The notes: generated from the letters alone by a model not told the origin. A stretch of 64,000 nucleotides of DNA from CAKZLS01 sp963771545 (GCA_963771545.1 CAVYTX010000002.1:2108001-2172000), one strand, 5' to 3'. Positions 26,921 through 35,006 are shown, numbered from the stretch's first letter. Made by a program: numbers and translations.

Positions 26921-28174
26921 ATGCAGCTTAAAGTTTTGGCCATCGTGCTCGCCGGCGGCGAAGGCACGCGTCTGTACCCGCTGACCAAGGAGCGCGCCAA
27001 GCCGGCGGTGCCTTTCGGCGGCAAGTACCGAATCGTCGATTTCGTGCTGAGCAATCTGGTCAATTCGGGAATTTACTCCATCTACGTGGTGATCCAGTTC
27101 CGCAGCCAATCCCTCCTCCAGCACCTCAGCGACGGCTGGAATTTCAACGGTATTCTGAAGAACGAATTCGTCGTCCCGGTGCCGGCGCAAATGCGCTCCT
27201 CGGGCAAGAACTGGTATCGGGGTACCGCCGACGCCATCCATCAGAACATCAACCTGATCGAACAATCCCGCCCCGATGTCGTGGCGGTGTTCGGCGCCGA
27301 TCACATCTACCGCCAAAACATCCGCGAGATGATCGAGTTCCACGAGCAGAAGCGCGCCCACGTGACAGTGGCGGCCATTCCGGTGGACAGGAAGTTCGCC
27401 AAGGACTTCGGCGTCCTCGAAACCCAGCGCGGCGGCCGCATCTCCGCCTTTATCGAGAAGGATCCCGACGCGCCGTCCATGCCGGACGATCCCGACCGGG
27501 TCTATGCCTCCATGGGAAACTACATTTTCTCCACCGACATGCTGCTCAAGATGGTCGAGGAAGATCAGCTCGACGAAAACAGCTCCCACGACTTTGGCCG
27601 CGATATCCTCCCCAAGGCCATCGGCAAAGCCGAAATCTTCGCGTATGATTTCACGACCAATAACATTCCCGGCGAACCCGTTGGCAAGCTTCCCTACTGG
27701 CGGGACGTGGGCACTCTCGACGCCTATTACGAAGCCAACATGGACATCCGCGCCATCGATCCCGCGCTCAATCTTTACAACTCGGCTTGGCCGCTGCGCA
27801 CGTCCAGCTTTTCGAGCCCGCCGACGAAGTTCGCGTTCGACGAGGACGACCGGCGGGGCGAAGCCATCAATTCCGTGGTGTCGGGCGCTTGCATCATTTC
27901 CGGTGGGCGGATCCGCAATTCCGTGATCGGACGCGATGTCCGCGTTCATTCCGGGGCCCTGATCGAAGACAGTATCATCTTCGACCACTGCGACATCGGC
28001 CGCCGCGCCAAGCTCCGGCGCTGCATTCTGGAGAAGAACGTGCGGGTCCCCGAGGACACCGTGATCGGCTACGACCTGCAGGAAGACAGCAAACGGTATA
28101 CGGTGACGGAGAGCGGCATCGTCGTCGTCGAAGGCACGCGCACGCCGTTGCCGTTGTCAACAATTTCGGTTTAG
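26921..28174 (+). CDS. glgC: Glucose-1-phosphate adenylyltransferase
   Basis: This 417-residue ADP-glucose pyrophosphorylase has the nucleotide loop LAGGEGTRLYPLTKERAKPAVPFGGKYR (split here by function: GGEGTRL binds ATP, KPAVPFGGKYR is the regulatory/activator segment). It also has the substrate segments NWYRGTADA and VFGADHIYR, IEKDPDAPSMP, and a C-terminal left-handed beta-helix (SVVSGACIISGGRIRNSVIG). It makes ADP-glucose, the committed step of glycogen synthesis. The ATG at 26921 follows AGGAAGGGGG and begins the conserved fold. No other glg gene is adjacent. Confidence 0.93.
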   Translation: MQLKVLAIVLAGGEGTRLYPLTKERAKPAVPFGGKYRIVDFVLSNLVNSGIYSIYVVIQFRSQSLLQHLSDGWNFNGILKNEFVVPVPAQMRSSGKNWYRGTADAIHQNINLIEQSRPDVVAVFGADHIYRQNIREMIEFHEQKRAHVTVAAIPVDRKFAKDFGVLETQRGGRISAFIEKDPDAPSMPDDPDRVYASMGNYIFSTDMLLKMVEEDQLDENSSHDFGRDILPKAIGKAEIFAYDFTTNNIPGEPVGKLPYWRDVGTLDAYYEANMDIRAIDPALNLYNSAWPLRTSSFSSPPTKFAFDEDDRRGEAINSVVSGACIISGGRIRNSVIGRDVRVHSGALIEDSIIFDHCDIGRRAKLRRCILEKNVRVPEDTVIGYDLQEDSKRYTVTESGIVVVEGTRTPLPLSTISV

Positions 28175-28256
28175 CGGCTCTTAGGGGCCAAGTGGAGATC
28201 CGCCTCCATCCGGCAGCAGCGCGCGGATTTTGACCGCCGGGTCGTTAAACCCCGCG

Positions 28257-28544
28257 CTAATTCTTTTTCTTTTTGTTTTTGTCTTCGTCGGAGCGCACGA
28301 GGGCATACCCGGGTGGGCAAGAGGCTTCGCCGTTCTGTTGCCACTGAATGGGAACGGTGTCGGCGGCTTGCCAAAACAAAGCCGACGCGTCCGCGCAGAC
28401 GCATTGGGTCATCTGGCAAGCCCCGGCCAGATTGGGTTTGGATTGGCTGTCCGCCGAACAGGCGGCGACAAGCGTTAAGGTCGTCAAACCTATCGTCTTG
28501 ACTGTCGCGAGCGTTCTCCGGGTCATTAGCGTTGGCGATGGCAT
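28257..28544 (-). CDS. Small cysteine-rich lipoprotein
   Basis: This short protein (95 residues, or 89 from an ATG at 28526) has a positively charged start, a hydrophobic stretch and a lipobox-like LVAAC, then CQMTQCVC and a lysine-rich tail. I recall similar small lipoproteins with a conserved CxxxxCxC and a QWxxNGxAxCPxGYAL segment in other Alphaproteobacteria, which supports a real gene. No function is known to me. No good ribosome-binding site is visible for either start. Confidence 0.5.
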   Translation of the reverse strand: MPSPTLMTRRTLATVKTIGLTTLTLVAACSADSQSKPNLAGACQMTQCVCADASALFWQAADTVPIQWQQNGEASCPPGYALVRSDEDKNKKKKN

Positions 28545-28668
28545 CAGCAGTGCGGCGCCCCTTTCGTTACTTCCTCGTCATATATGTTATAGCCTATACC
28601 AACGATCACTCGGATTCACAAAGTTAACCGGCCCGCCGGCGCGTCGCGCGGCCTGGGAGGTTTGAAGC

Positions 28669-28857
28669 ATGTCTTTCATCGTCAAAATGCTGCCGGGAGT
28701 TATTGGGGCCCTGTTTGCCTATATTTCTCTCAAGGCGCTCCTGTTCCTCGGATCTGGATCCATCGAAGTGGAAATCATGGTGTTCTTCCTGGTTTACATC
28801 TCCGCCACCGCGCTCGCGGACAAGGCCATGGCCCGGTACGGAGCACCGGCCAATTGA
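28669..28857 (+). CDS. Small two-helix membrane protein
   Basis: This 62-residue protein consists almost entirely of two hydrophobic segments (about residues 8-28 and 35-53). It starts at an ATG with a strong GGAGG ribosome-binding site. It is followed after 32 bp by an exported-protein gene in the same direction. I do not recognise the family. Confidence 0.55.
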   Translation: MSFIVKMLPGVIGALFAYISLKALLFLGSGSIEVEIMVFFLVYISATALADKAMARYGAPAN

Positions 28858-28889
28858 ATACCCGATCGTCCGCCCGAAGAGGAAAGACC

Positions 28890-29456
28890 ATGCGCGCGCT
28901 GATTTCTATGCTGATACTCGTTACCGCCACGGCGGCGGTCGCCGTACCGGCGGCGCGGTCGGACGACGCGCCAATTCAGGCCTTCTATGGCAAATACGAA
29001 GGCCGAACGATGTTCCCCATGGGCGAACCGCGCAATCGCCAGTTGGTCGTCCGCATTCGACCGGAGGGACGGTTTGGCTTCGCCGTCGAATGGAACACCA
29101 CCATTCACAAAGCCAAAGCCGAACTGGTCGAGAAGGAGCAGGTTCTGGTGTTCGAACCGACCGCCCGGTCGAACGTCTATGTGGCGGTCGCCGCGCCAAG
29201 CGCCGATCCGCCGTCTTCCGAGACCCAGGGGGTGCGGGTTCCCGGCCCGGTGGATGGCGCGCCCTACGCATGGGCGCGCGTAGCCGGATCCACCTTGACC
29301 GTCAACGTTTTCACCATCGAGGACAATGGCGACTACGTTGTCCAAACCTACGATCGGACGTTGACCGGCAACGGCATGACGCTGGTGTTCATGCGCGTCC
29401 GCAACGGCCAGATCGAACAGCGGATCAAGGGCAATCTCGATCGGGTTCAGGGATGA
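28890..29456 (+). CDS. Exported hypothetical protein
   Basis: This 188-residue protein has a clear signal peptide (MRALISMLILVTATAAVAVP, cleavage after about residue 23) followed by a soluble domain rich in beta-strand-like segments (YGKYEGRTMF, RQLVVRIRPEG, FGFAVEWNT, LTVNVFTIEDNG, MTLVFMRVRNG). This pattern resembles small periplasmic lipocalin-like or beta-barrel proteins, but no motif identifies it. ATG 28890 has an AGAGGAAAG site. Its stop overlaps the nuclease start (ATGA), so the two are co-translated. Confidence 0.65.
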   Translation: MRALISMLILVTATAAVAVPAARSDDAPIQAFYGKYEGRTMFPMGEPRNRQLVVRIRPEGRFGFAVEWNTTIHKAKAELVEKEQVLVFEPTARSNVYVAVAAPSADPPSSETQGVRVPGPVDGAPYAWARVAGSTLTVNVFTIEDNGDYVVQTYDRTLTGNGMTLVFMRVRNGQIEQRIKGNLDRVQG

Positions 29457-29986
29457 TGGCCGGTGCGCGGGCATTGGCGGGCGCGCTGCCGATGATCGTC
29501 GTGATGATCCGTGGCATCGCGTCCGGCTGGTTTCCCGTCATCCTGACGGATGCCAGCGCCGCCGAGCCGACAAGCGAGATTGTTGGCGAGGCTCACGCCA
29601 CCAGTGGCGATTCCCTCGAAATTTCGGGCCGGCGCATCCGCCTTCAAGGCATCGATGCTCCCGAACTCGACCAGGAGTGCCGCTTAAGCAAAGGAAGCCC
29701 CTATCCTTGCGGCAGGGTAGCGATGCAGCGTTTGTCCTGGCTCGTGGGCGGACAAAAGGTGCGGTGCAAGGGCGGCGCGCGCGACGGCCACGATCGGCTC
29801 ATTGCCCTTTGCACCGTGGGGCCGCTCAGCCTCAACGAGTTGGTGGTCGCCAGTGGTTGGGCGCTGGCGGATCCCGAAACCGGCGCGGATTTCACGCGCG
29901 CCGAAGGCGCCGCCAAGGCAAGACGCGAAGGCCTGTGGCGCGGTCAATTCGAGGAACCATGGGAGTGGCGAAAGAGGATCGAATAG
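29453..29986 (+). CDS. Thermonuclease-family (SNc) protein
   Basis: This 177-residue protein has an N-terminal hydrophobic signal or anchor (about residues 8-35) and a staphylococcal-nuclease-like OB-fold. The latter contains GDSLEISGRRIRLQGIDAPEL, CGRVAMQRL, a GHDRLIALC strand and the terminal EGLWRGQFEEPWEWRK. Catalytic arginine and glutamate positions cannot be assigned with certainty, and many alphaproteobacterial members lack the full set. It is predicted to be periplasmic and calcium-dependent if active. It overlaps the preceding gene by four bases. Confidence 0.75.
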   Translation: MMAGARALAGALPMIVVMIRGIASGWFPVILTDASAAEPTSEIVGEAHATSGDSLEISGRRIRLQGIDAPELDQECRLSKGSPYPCGRVAMQRLSWLVGGQKVRCKGGARDGHDRLIALCTVGPLSLNELVVASGWALADPETGADFTRAEGAAKARREGLWRGQFEEPWEWRKRIE

Positions 29987-30003
29987 ATCGCGACGGTCCT
30001 ATA

Positions 30004-30754
30004 CTATGACGTCGGCAGTCGCTCGACCAACGCGCCGATACTGTGGAATCGGACGCTTCTGCCTTCAAATCGGGCTAGTCCTTGCCGCTGCATCTTCGCG
30101 ATGGTCCGAGACATGCTTTCCGGAGAGGTTCCGATCATCGCGGCGAGATCCTGACGCGCCAGCGGAAGTTCCAATACCGGTTCACCCCGCTCGTTCAAGT
30201 GTCCAAATCGTTCGTAAAGCACCATCAACAAATTCAGCAATCGCATGTCCACCGTGAAATTGACGCTTTCGAAAGCGGTCCTCGAACTCGTCGGCGTCCC
30301 TGACCGTGTGGTCGAGAAAACGGAGACCCAGATTCGGGTTTTGTTCCAGAAGTCCGCGAACGGTCGCGCGCTCGATGAAACAGACCACACCGGGCATCAT
30401 GACTTCCGCGGTCGTCCGATGCTCGGATTTTCGCAAAAAGGCTCTAAAACCAATGGTCTCTCCGGGGCAGCACAGTTTGACCAGAGCAGAATTTCCGAAC
30501 GCATCCAGCTTTCTTATGCCGATCAGGCCCGACTTCACGCAAAAGATGCCTTCACAGTCCTCGCCTTGCTGAAAAAGTGTGTCGCCTGCCTCGTATTCGT
30601 GGGGAAGCTTGACGGTGTCGAGCCGCGCCAATTCCGCGTCGTTGAGCGCACACCACTCGGTGGTGTGACGAGCCTGGCAGCCAAAGCAAGAAATTCGCGC
30701 CTTCCCGACCATCAATGACTCCCCGACCATCGAATAGGACCCTTTGTCAACCAT
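30004..30754 (-). pseudogene. Crp/Fnr-family regulator, frameshifted
   Basis: The first frame (start 30754) holds an N-terminal cysteine group CFGCQARHTTEWC, a cyclic-nucleotide-binding-like beta-roll (GDTLFQQGEDCEGIFCVKSGLI) and the dimer helix. The second frame holds FESVNFTVDMRLLNLL and the helix-turn-helix RQDLAAMIGTSPESMSRTIAKMQ, ending at 30004. Frames switch near 30270-30289. Deleting one base of GAACTC (30284-30289, plus strand) restores a continuous protein of about 249 residues. The cysteine group resembles redox-sensing Fnr-type regulators, although a [4Fe-4S] cluster is only inferred. A TTGAC-N4-ATCAA box lies just upstream. Confidence 0.75.
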
Positions 30755-30832
30755 ACGCTACTCCAAAACGGCGCTGTAACCCCAGGCAAAAGCGGCATGA
30801 TTCGCGCGGGTAAAACTCGACGTCCCATGCAC

Positions 30833-30846
30833 TTGACGGTTATCAA
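30833..30846. promoter_or_regulatory. FNR/FixK-type binding site
   Basis: TTGAC GGTT ATCAA matches the FNR/FixK dyad TTGAT-N4-ATCAA with one mismatch. It lies between the Crp/Fnr gene (start 30754, minus) and the small gene starting at 30906, so it could serve autoregulation and the divergent gene. Confidence 0.5.
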
Positions 30847-30905
30847 GGTGACGACGGGACATGAGCGACATTCTTGCATGAAGCTTATGGGTATGGTCTA
30901 TCCGC

Positions 30906-31101
30906 ATGGTCGAGAAATCGCAGATAGAGGCGGCGGCCCGCAATCTTACAAGGCGCTTCGGCGAGAATGCGCCAAATGAAGCGGATCTCCGGGTTAAGGA
31001 AATGAAACGAACTCGGACAGTCGGAAGCCGTCGGGTTTTGGCGGCGGGTTCGCGAAACCGTCCGCGTGGTCGTCGATATGAAGGCCCCTCCGATCCATTA
31101 G
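30906..31101 (+). pseudogene. Small conserved helical protein, frameshifted
   Basis: ATG 30906 opens MVEKSQIEAAARNLTRRFGE and continues NAPNEADLRVKEMKR. The adjacent frame then gives LGQSEAVGFWRRVRETVRVV and ends DMKAPPIH at the stop 31099-31101. Together they make a ~64-residue protein resembling a widespread family of ~60-residue alphaproteobacterial proteins of unknown function. Deleting one A from GAACTC (31009-31014) joins the two halves seamlessly. It lies downstream of the FNR-type box and may be controlled by it. Confidence 0.55.
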
Positions 31102-31187
31102 ACCCGCAACTGGCCGGACGCGCACTTTTTGGCGAAAGCCGAGAAAGCCGATCGAAGGGGGCGACGCCCCGCGAGCCGCGCGACATC

Positions 31188-31433
31188 TTACGGACCGTCG
31201 CCGCCCCATTCCCGGTTGGGTTCGCGCGGGCCGTGAATGGCCGTCGGAACATCGGCGCGCCCGGCGTGGCAAGCCGGTGCGTATTCGTCTTGCCGAAATG
31301 GGCAGGCCATCGCCCGAACTCCGCCTTCGAAGCGGAACCAGCCGGGCGCTCCCTTGACGGCGCAGAGCCGGCACTTGCCATCGGAACGCCGGGGCGGCCG
31401 AATCTCGGCCGCGAATTTCTGTGGCGCGGTCAT
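31188..31433 (-). CDS. Small cysteine-containing hypothetical protein
   Basis: This 81-residue protein is preceded by a strong GAGGAG ribosome-binding site 6 bases before the ATG. It contains CRLCAVKG followed by two further spaced cysteines (ACPFRQ, ACHAGR), which could bind a metal. Its composition is not that of a shadow frame, and the terminal PREPNREWGGDGP looks like a conserved motif. I do not recognise the family. Confidence 0.45.
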   Translation of the reverse strand: MTAPQKFAAEIRPPRRSDGKCRLCAVKGAPGWFRFEGGVRAMACPFRQDEYAPACHAGRADVPTAIHGPREPNREWGGDGP

Positions 31434-31702
31434 TTCTTCTCCTCGCGCGTATCGACAATCCAGAATCCCCCCGAAACCTTACATTTTGATTAAATTGGCG
31501 GATTGCGGCAGTGGCAGCCGTCACTTTTGGGTCGAAGGCCCGATGTGTTGACCCCAAACGGCCATTCCGTTTACCTCTTCGTCATGATCGACACGGATTT
31601 ACGCCCGCGACAAACCGCGGGGCAACCATCTCCGGCGGTTGGCGGCGGGCGCTATGTCACCATCGGGGCTGGAAGCGGCCGTCATGGGGTTTCCGGCGCC
31701 GG

Positions 31703-31909
31703 ATGCCGCGCGTGAAAAAACCGCTCTCCGTGCGCGCTCTGATCATCCCCGCGGTGTCGGCGATGGCGGCCGTCGCGCTCATCGTGCTTGCCCTGATGCC
31801 GCGACCGGACGCGCCCGAGTTGCCGGCCGGCCCGGCGGCCGCCGATGCCAAGGGTGGCAACCCGCCGCCGCTGCGCGAGGCCACGCCGGTTCCGGCGCCA
31901 CGGCATTGA
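31703..31909 (+). CDS. Putative small membrane-anchored protein
   Basis: This possible 68-residue protein has one hydrophobic helix (ALIIPAVSAMAAVALIVLAL) preceded by basic residues and followed by a proline- and alanine-rich tail. It may start at ATG 31703 or GTG 31712. The ribosome-binding site is weak. The charge pattern fits a type II membrane anchor, but the gene is uncertain. Confidence 0.35.
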   Translation: MPRVKKPLSVRALIIPAVSAMAAVALIVLALMPRPDAPELPAGPAAADAKGGNPPPLREATPVPAPRH

Positions 31910-31924
31910 AGAACGGGAAGCGGC

Positions 31925-32242
31925 TCAGCGCCTGGGCAGACCCCGGCAGGCGAATCTCTCGATGGAATAGCCAAATCGCTCCAGCCGCCGCAAGGCCGCG
32001 ACCACTTCGCCCTCATGGAAATGCTGCGGATTTCGCAGAACCACGGCCTCCACCGTAAGGTCCAGACGGCCCAACTCGAAAAATTTAGTCAGGTCGCGCT
32101 CGGAAAAGTTCGGCGACGCCATCAGGCGTCTCGCGGCGCCGATGGCCCCTTGCCGGTTGAGCATATGGACGACTTTCGCCGGGTGGAACCCCAACCGGGT
32201 CGCTTCCACGCAAACGCGGCGCATGTCCCGCTCGATGTTCAC
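31925..32242 (-). CDS. Conserved hypothetical protein
   Basis: This 105-residue, mostly helical protein has conserved-looking blocks GFHPAKVVHMLNRQGAIGAA, FELGRLDLTVEAVVL and RRLERFGYSIERF. I recall similar ~95-residue uncharacterised proteins with ELGRLDLSVEA. The GTG at 32242 is chosen because GGGAGAG lies about 6 bases upstream; the longer frame back to 32407 has no family-like sequence. Function is unknown. Confidence 0.55.
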   Translation of the reverse strand: MNIERDMRRVCVEATRLGFHPAKVVHMLNRQGAIGAARRLMASPNFSERDLTKFFELGRLDLTVEAVVLRNPQHFHEGEVVAALRRLERFGYSIERFACRGLPRR

Positions 32243-32441
32243 GGCGTTCTCTCCCGCCGGACCCGGACTCCGCGCCCGCGAACCGAACCGGAATAGAACA
32301 AGGCCGCGCGGGCGGCCTGAAGGGTGGTGGAGGCACAAACACGGAGGAGGTTCGCGGCAAGTTGGGGATGCTCCTCTTCGGGGGGCTCCGGAGAACTGTG
32401 CCTCCACAACCGATACCTAGCAGTTCATGGGAGCATTGTCG

Positions 32442-32479
32442 TTGACATCTCCCGCCAAAGTCTTGACACTTTCCGCCAA
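32442..32479 (+). promoter_or_regulatory. Two direct repeats with a 21-bp period upstream of the AraC regulator
   Basis: TTGACATCTCCCGCCAA (32442-32458) and TTGACACTTTCCGCCAA (32463-32479) are spaced by 21 bp, about two helical turns, on the same face. This is the usual arrangement of AraC-family half-sites. The repeats lie ~85 bp before the AraC gene start and each contains a TTGACA, so they may overlap the promoter. Confidence 0.5.
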
Positions 32480-32561
32480 GTGGGTTGCTTTTCCGGCGCG
32501 GTTGCGTCAGCTTGAGTCACTACAACCGTTTGAGCCGCCACAACAACCGGAGACAGGCTTC

Positions 32562-33572
32562 ATGTCCGCGTCCTTGTCCGTCGATGCTCGCTGGGCCTGC
32601 CTCACGTTCCAGCACATGAGAGACCGGGGCGTCCGCGCCGACACCGCGATCAAGGAGGCCGGCCTGGTTCGCTCGCAATTGCGCGATCCCGACAAACGCA
32701 TTCCCTTCCGCAAGCACGTCCGGTTCCTGGAGATCGCCGCGGACCGTCTCGACGATCCGTTCTGGGGTCTGCACCTGGGCGAGTCCATTCACCCCAAGCA
32801 GGTGGGACTGCTGGGATACGTGGTCTTGAGTTCCGAAACTCTCGGCGGGGCTCTCAGGAACTTGACCCGCTACCTCAGCGTCTTGAGCGAAGGCGCGGAA
32901 GCGGAACTGGTCATTCAAGGCAATCGGGTGTCATTGATTTCCCGCATCGTCGATCCCGAAGTCCTCGATTGCCGGCAGATCGACGACTTCGGCATGAGCG
33001 TGCTGTTGACCGCCTGCCGGGCCATGACGGGCAGGAAACTGAGCCCGGACCGGGTGGACTTCCGCACTCCGAAACCCGGCGACCTCGCCGAGCACAACCG
33101 GATTTTCGGCGCGCCGGTGCGCTTCGATCAACCCAGAACGGGATTGGTGTTCAGCCGCAAAGCCATGGACCTGCCCATCCGAACCGCCGACAGTGGATTG
33201 CTCAAGGTTCTGGAGCGTTACTGCCGCGAGATCCTGGGCCGCCGCCCGGCGGTTCAAAGCCTGACCTATCAAGTCCGCGAGCTGATCGCCACCCTGCTCA
33301 CCACCGGAGAGCCCAACATCGACACCGTGGCGCGGGAACTCAACATGAGCAGCCGCACCCTGGAACGGCGGCTGAGCGCCGAGGGCCTATCCTATCGGCG
33401 AGTCCTCGACGACCTTCGCCAGCAGTTGGCGGAGCGCTATCTCAGCGACGATCGGCTGGGCCTGTCGCAGATCACCTATCTGCTCGGGTACTCCGAACCC
33501 ACCGCCTTCAACCGTGCCTTCCGCCGCTGGACCGGCTCCACGCCCACCCAATACCGCAAGGCGGCGGCATAG
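32562..33572 (+). CDS. AraC-family transcriptional regulator
   Basis: This 336-residue protein has an N-terminal ligand-binding-like domain of the OruR/QuiA-related kind (GLHLGESIHPKQVGLLGYVV, SRIVDPEVLDCRQIDDFG). Its C-terminal double helix-turn-helix is at about residues 240-335 (TVARELNMSSRTLERRLSAE, SQITYLLGYSEPTAFNRAFR, TGSTPTQYRK). ATG 32562 has GGAGA 9 bases upstream. Two 21-bp-period direct repeats lie upstream and may be its own binding sites. No catabolic operon is adjacent, so the regulon is unknown. Confidence 0.85.
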   Translation: MSASLSVDARWACLTFQHMRDRGVRADTAIKEAGLVRSQLRDPDKRIPFRKHVRFLEIAADRLDDPFWGLHLGESIHPKQVGLLGYVVLSSETLGGALRNLTRYLSVLSEGAEAELVIQGNRVSLISRIVDPEVLDCRQIDDFGMSVLLTACRAMTGRKLSPDRVDFRTPKPGDLAEHNRIFGAPVRFDQPRTGLVFSRKAMDLPIRTADSGLLKVLERYCREILGRRPAVQSLTYQVRELIATLLTTGEPNIDTVARELNMSSRTLERRLSAEGLSYRRVLDDLRQQLAERYLSDDRLGLSQITYLLGYSEPTAFNRAFRRWTGSTPTQYRKAAA

Positions 33573-33581
33573 CCGCCGCCG

Positions 33582-33759
33582 TCACGACTTGCTGGTGGGC
33601 CGGTTAAGCTCATATTCGAGGTTGTGCTGACCGATGAACACGTTGACCTGATCCTGGAGCTCATTGGCCATATCGACCGGATCAACGCCGTCCTTGGCGC
33701 CTTTTTCGATCAAGGCGTGAAGGTCCTTCGCAAAATCCTCGCGCGTCGGTATGTCTCAT
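33582..33759 (-). pseudogene. Small helical protein with the start out of frame
   Basis: An open frame from 33755 to the stop at 33582 reads DIPTREDFAKDLHALIEKGA, then DGVDPVDMANELQDQVNVFI and a short tail, a plausible 57-residue helical protein. It has no in-frame start: a TGA precedes it directly, while a well-placed ATG with an AGGAAGAGGGAG site (33757-33759) is one base out of frame. Removing one base at ATGAGACATA would join them. It is either another single-base error or a decayed gene. Confidence 0.4.
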
Positions 33760-33823
33760 TCTCCCTCTTCCTCGGCCCACGGCGAAAGCGATCTTTCCCC
33801 GGGCCGGAAAATCGCATATCTTA

Positions 33824-33835
33824 TATACCTGTATA
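33824..33835. promoter_or_regulatory. Inverted repeat TATAC-CT-GTATA upstream of the Rrf2 regulator
   Basis: A perfect 5-bp inverted repeat, TATAC (33824-33828) and GTATA (33831-33835), sits in a short AT-rich segment between the small minus-strand gene and the Rrf2 gene. It could be an operator for the regulator or part of the promoter. It does not match the published NsrR or IscR consensus sequences that I remember. Confidence 0.3.
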
Positions 33836-33875
33836 AACAAAGTGTATATCATTGGCCTGTATTTGGCAAGGCCAC

Positions 33876-33915
33876 TGATTTGCGGGAAAGGAGTTTGATT
33901 TGCGGGTAAGGAGTT
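33876..33915 (+). repeat. 20-bp tandem duplication carrying the ribosome-binding site
   Basis: TGATTTGCGGGAAAGGAGTT (33876-33895) is followed directly by a second copy (33896-33915) that differs at one base. Each copy contains AAGGAG. The second AAGGAG stands at a suitable distance from GTG 33923, and the first is now a decoy. Confidence 0.75.
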
Positions 33916-33922
33916 CGCGTTC

Positions 33923-34387
33923 GTGCGCATGACGCAGTTTTCGAACTTCGCGGTCCGCGTGCTGATGTACGCGGCGCTGAACGGCGACACGCCGAGTTCG
34001 GTTCCGGAGATCGCCCGCGCCTATGGCGTGTCCTACAACCACCTGAAAAAGGCGGCGGCGGAATTGCGGCGCCTCGGCTATCTGGAAGGCGTTCGAGGCC
34101 GGGTCGGCGGGGTCCGGCTTGCGAAACCCCCGGAAGAGATCAATATCGGCGCGGTGATCCGCGCCACCGAGGGCGACGTCACGCTTGTGGAATGCTTCGA
34201 CGCCATTGAGAACGGCTGCCCGCTGACACCGGCCTGCGAACTCCGCCGCGCCTTGCACGAGGCCCTGGCGGCCTTCTTTGGTGTTCTGGATAGCTACACG
34301 CTCGCCGATCTGTTGCGGCCGGGCCAGCGTCTCTCGTCGCTTCTCGGGATGGAAGAGCCCAGCGGAATATCAGCCGCAGCGTCCTGA
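33923..34387 (+). CDS. Rrf2-family transcriptional regulator, NsrR-like
   Basis: This 154-residue winged-helix regulator has RMTQFSNFAVRVLMYAAL, the recognition helix region YGVSYNHLKKAAAELRRLG, the GxRGRVGGVRLAKPPEEI wing, and three cysteines in VECFD, NGCPL and PACEL that match the Fe-S ligands of NsrR. NsrR senses nitric oxide through its cluster and represses NO-detoxification genes, but no such gene is adjacent here. GTG 33923 is preferred because AAGGAG lies about 10 bases upstream; ATG 33929 is the alternative. Confidence 0.8.
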   Translation: MRMTQFSNFAVRVLMYAALNGDTPSSVPEIARAYGVSYNHLKKAAAELRRLGYLEGVRGRVGGVRLAKPPEEINIGAVIRATEGDVTLVECFDAIENGCPLTPACELRRALHEALAAFFGVLDSYTLADLLRPGQRLSSLLGMEEPSGISAAAS

Positions 34388-34509
34388 CGGCCGGCACGGT
34401 CTTCGCGGTTGCCGGCGGCCCGTATTCACTGGCATGGCAAATTCTTTCTCCCTATAATCGCGATGGTTAAATTCCGGGCCATGCTCATCACAGGAAGGAT
34501 CGGCGAACG

Positions 34510-34776
34510 ATGACGGTTTATAAGGCGCCCGCCTGGAGTGACGCCACCGACGGGACTTTCTATCCGCCGGATAGCGCCGACGCCGTCGCCCAGGACGGCA
34601 AGACGCTGGACGAGGTCCGCCGCTCGCTCGCCGCCCACGGCATGACCATGGTGGGCACCTGCGCCCGCCAGCACGGCGGCGAGGCGGAGCTCTGGGGCGA
34701 CCAATGGCCCCGCTACGACGGCAACGGCAAGATCTTCGCCATCTGGGAAGAACAGGACGCCGCGTCCCAAGCCTGA
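34510..34776 (+). CDS. Small conserved hypothetical protein
   Basis: This 88-residue soluble protein has AGGAAGG ahead of its ATG. It contains TLDEVRRSLAAHGMTMVGTC and ends with an acidic WEEQDAASQA. There is no signal peptide or transmembrane segment. I do not recognise a domain. It stands alone between the Rrf2 gene and a REP-like repeat. Confidence 0.5.
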   Translation: MTVYKAPAWSDATDGTFYPPDSADAVAQDGKTLDEVRRSLAAHGMTMVGTCARQHGGEAELWGDQWPRYDGNGKIFAIWEEQDAASQA

Positions 34777-34856
34777 ATCCCCGCGCGGCCTCCTTCTTTG
34801 TCAATGCGACCCCGAGCGCCAGCACGGGGGAGCGATCCGGTCCTTGCGACGGCGGA

Positions 34857-34990
34857 GTGCGTCATCGACGATTCTGGATTGCCGCGCCGCTCCGCGTCTC
34901 GCAATGACATCGAGCCCCCTCGCCGCCGTCAAGAACGCCCTCGCCGTCTTCGCGAGGAGCGCAGCGACGCGGCGATCCAGAAATCCCGGC
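34857..34990. repeat. REP-like palindromic repeat pair, left of the conflict gene
   Basis: TTCTGGATTGCCGCG followed by CTCCGCGTCTCGCAATGAC (about 34870-34909) is mirrored by TCGCGAGGAGCGCAGCG with ACGCGGCGATCCAGAA (about 34953-34985). This is the typical form of dispersed alphaproteobacterial palindromes ending in a ...CGCAATGAC motif. A related pair lies at 38211-38297. Such elements are often RAYT-mobilised, but no RAYT gene is visible here. Confidence 0.7.
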
Positions 34991-35006
34991 CTGCCGCCGC
35001 AAGCAC

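Noticed and set aside
30758..31557. Overlapping minus-strand frames of about 190-207 codons
   Set aside because: Arginine/proline-rich shadows that conflict with the FNR box, the small plus-strand gene and the small minus-strand gene, each of which has better signals.
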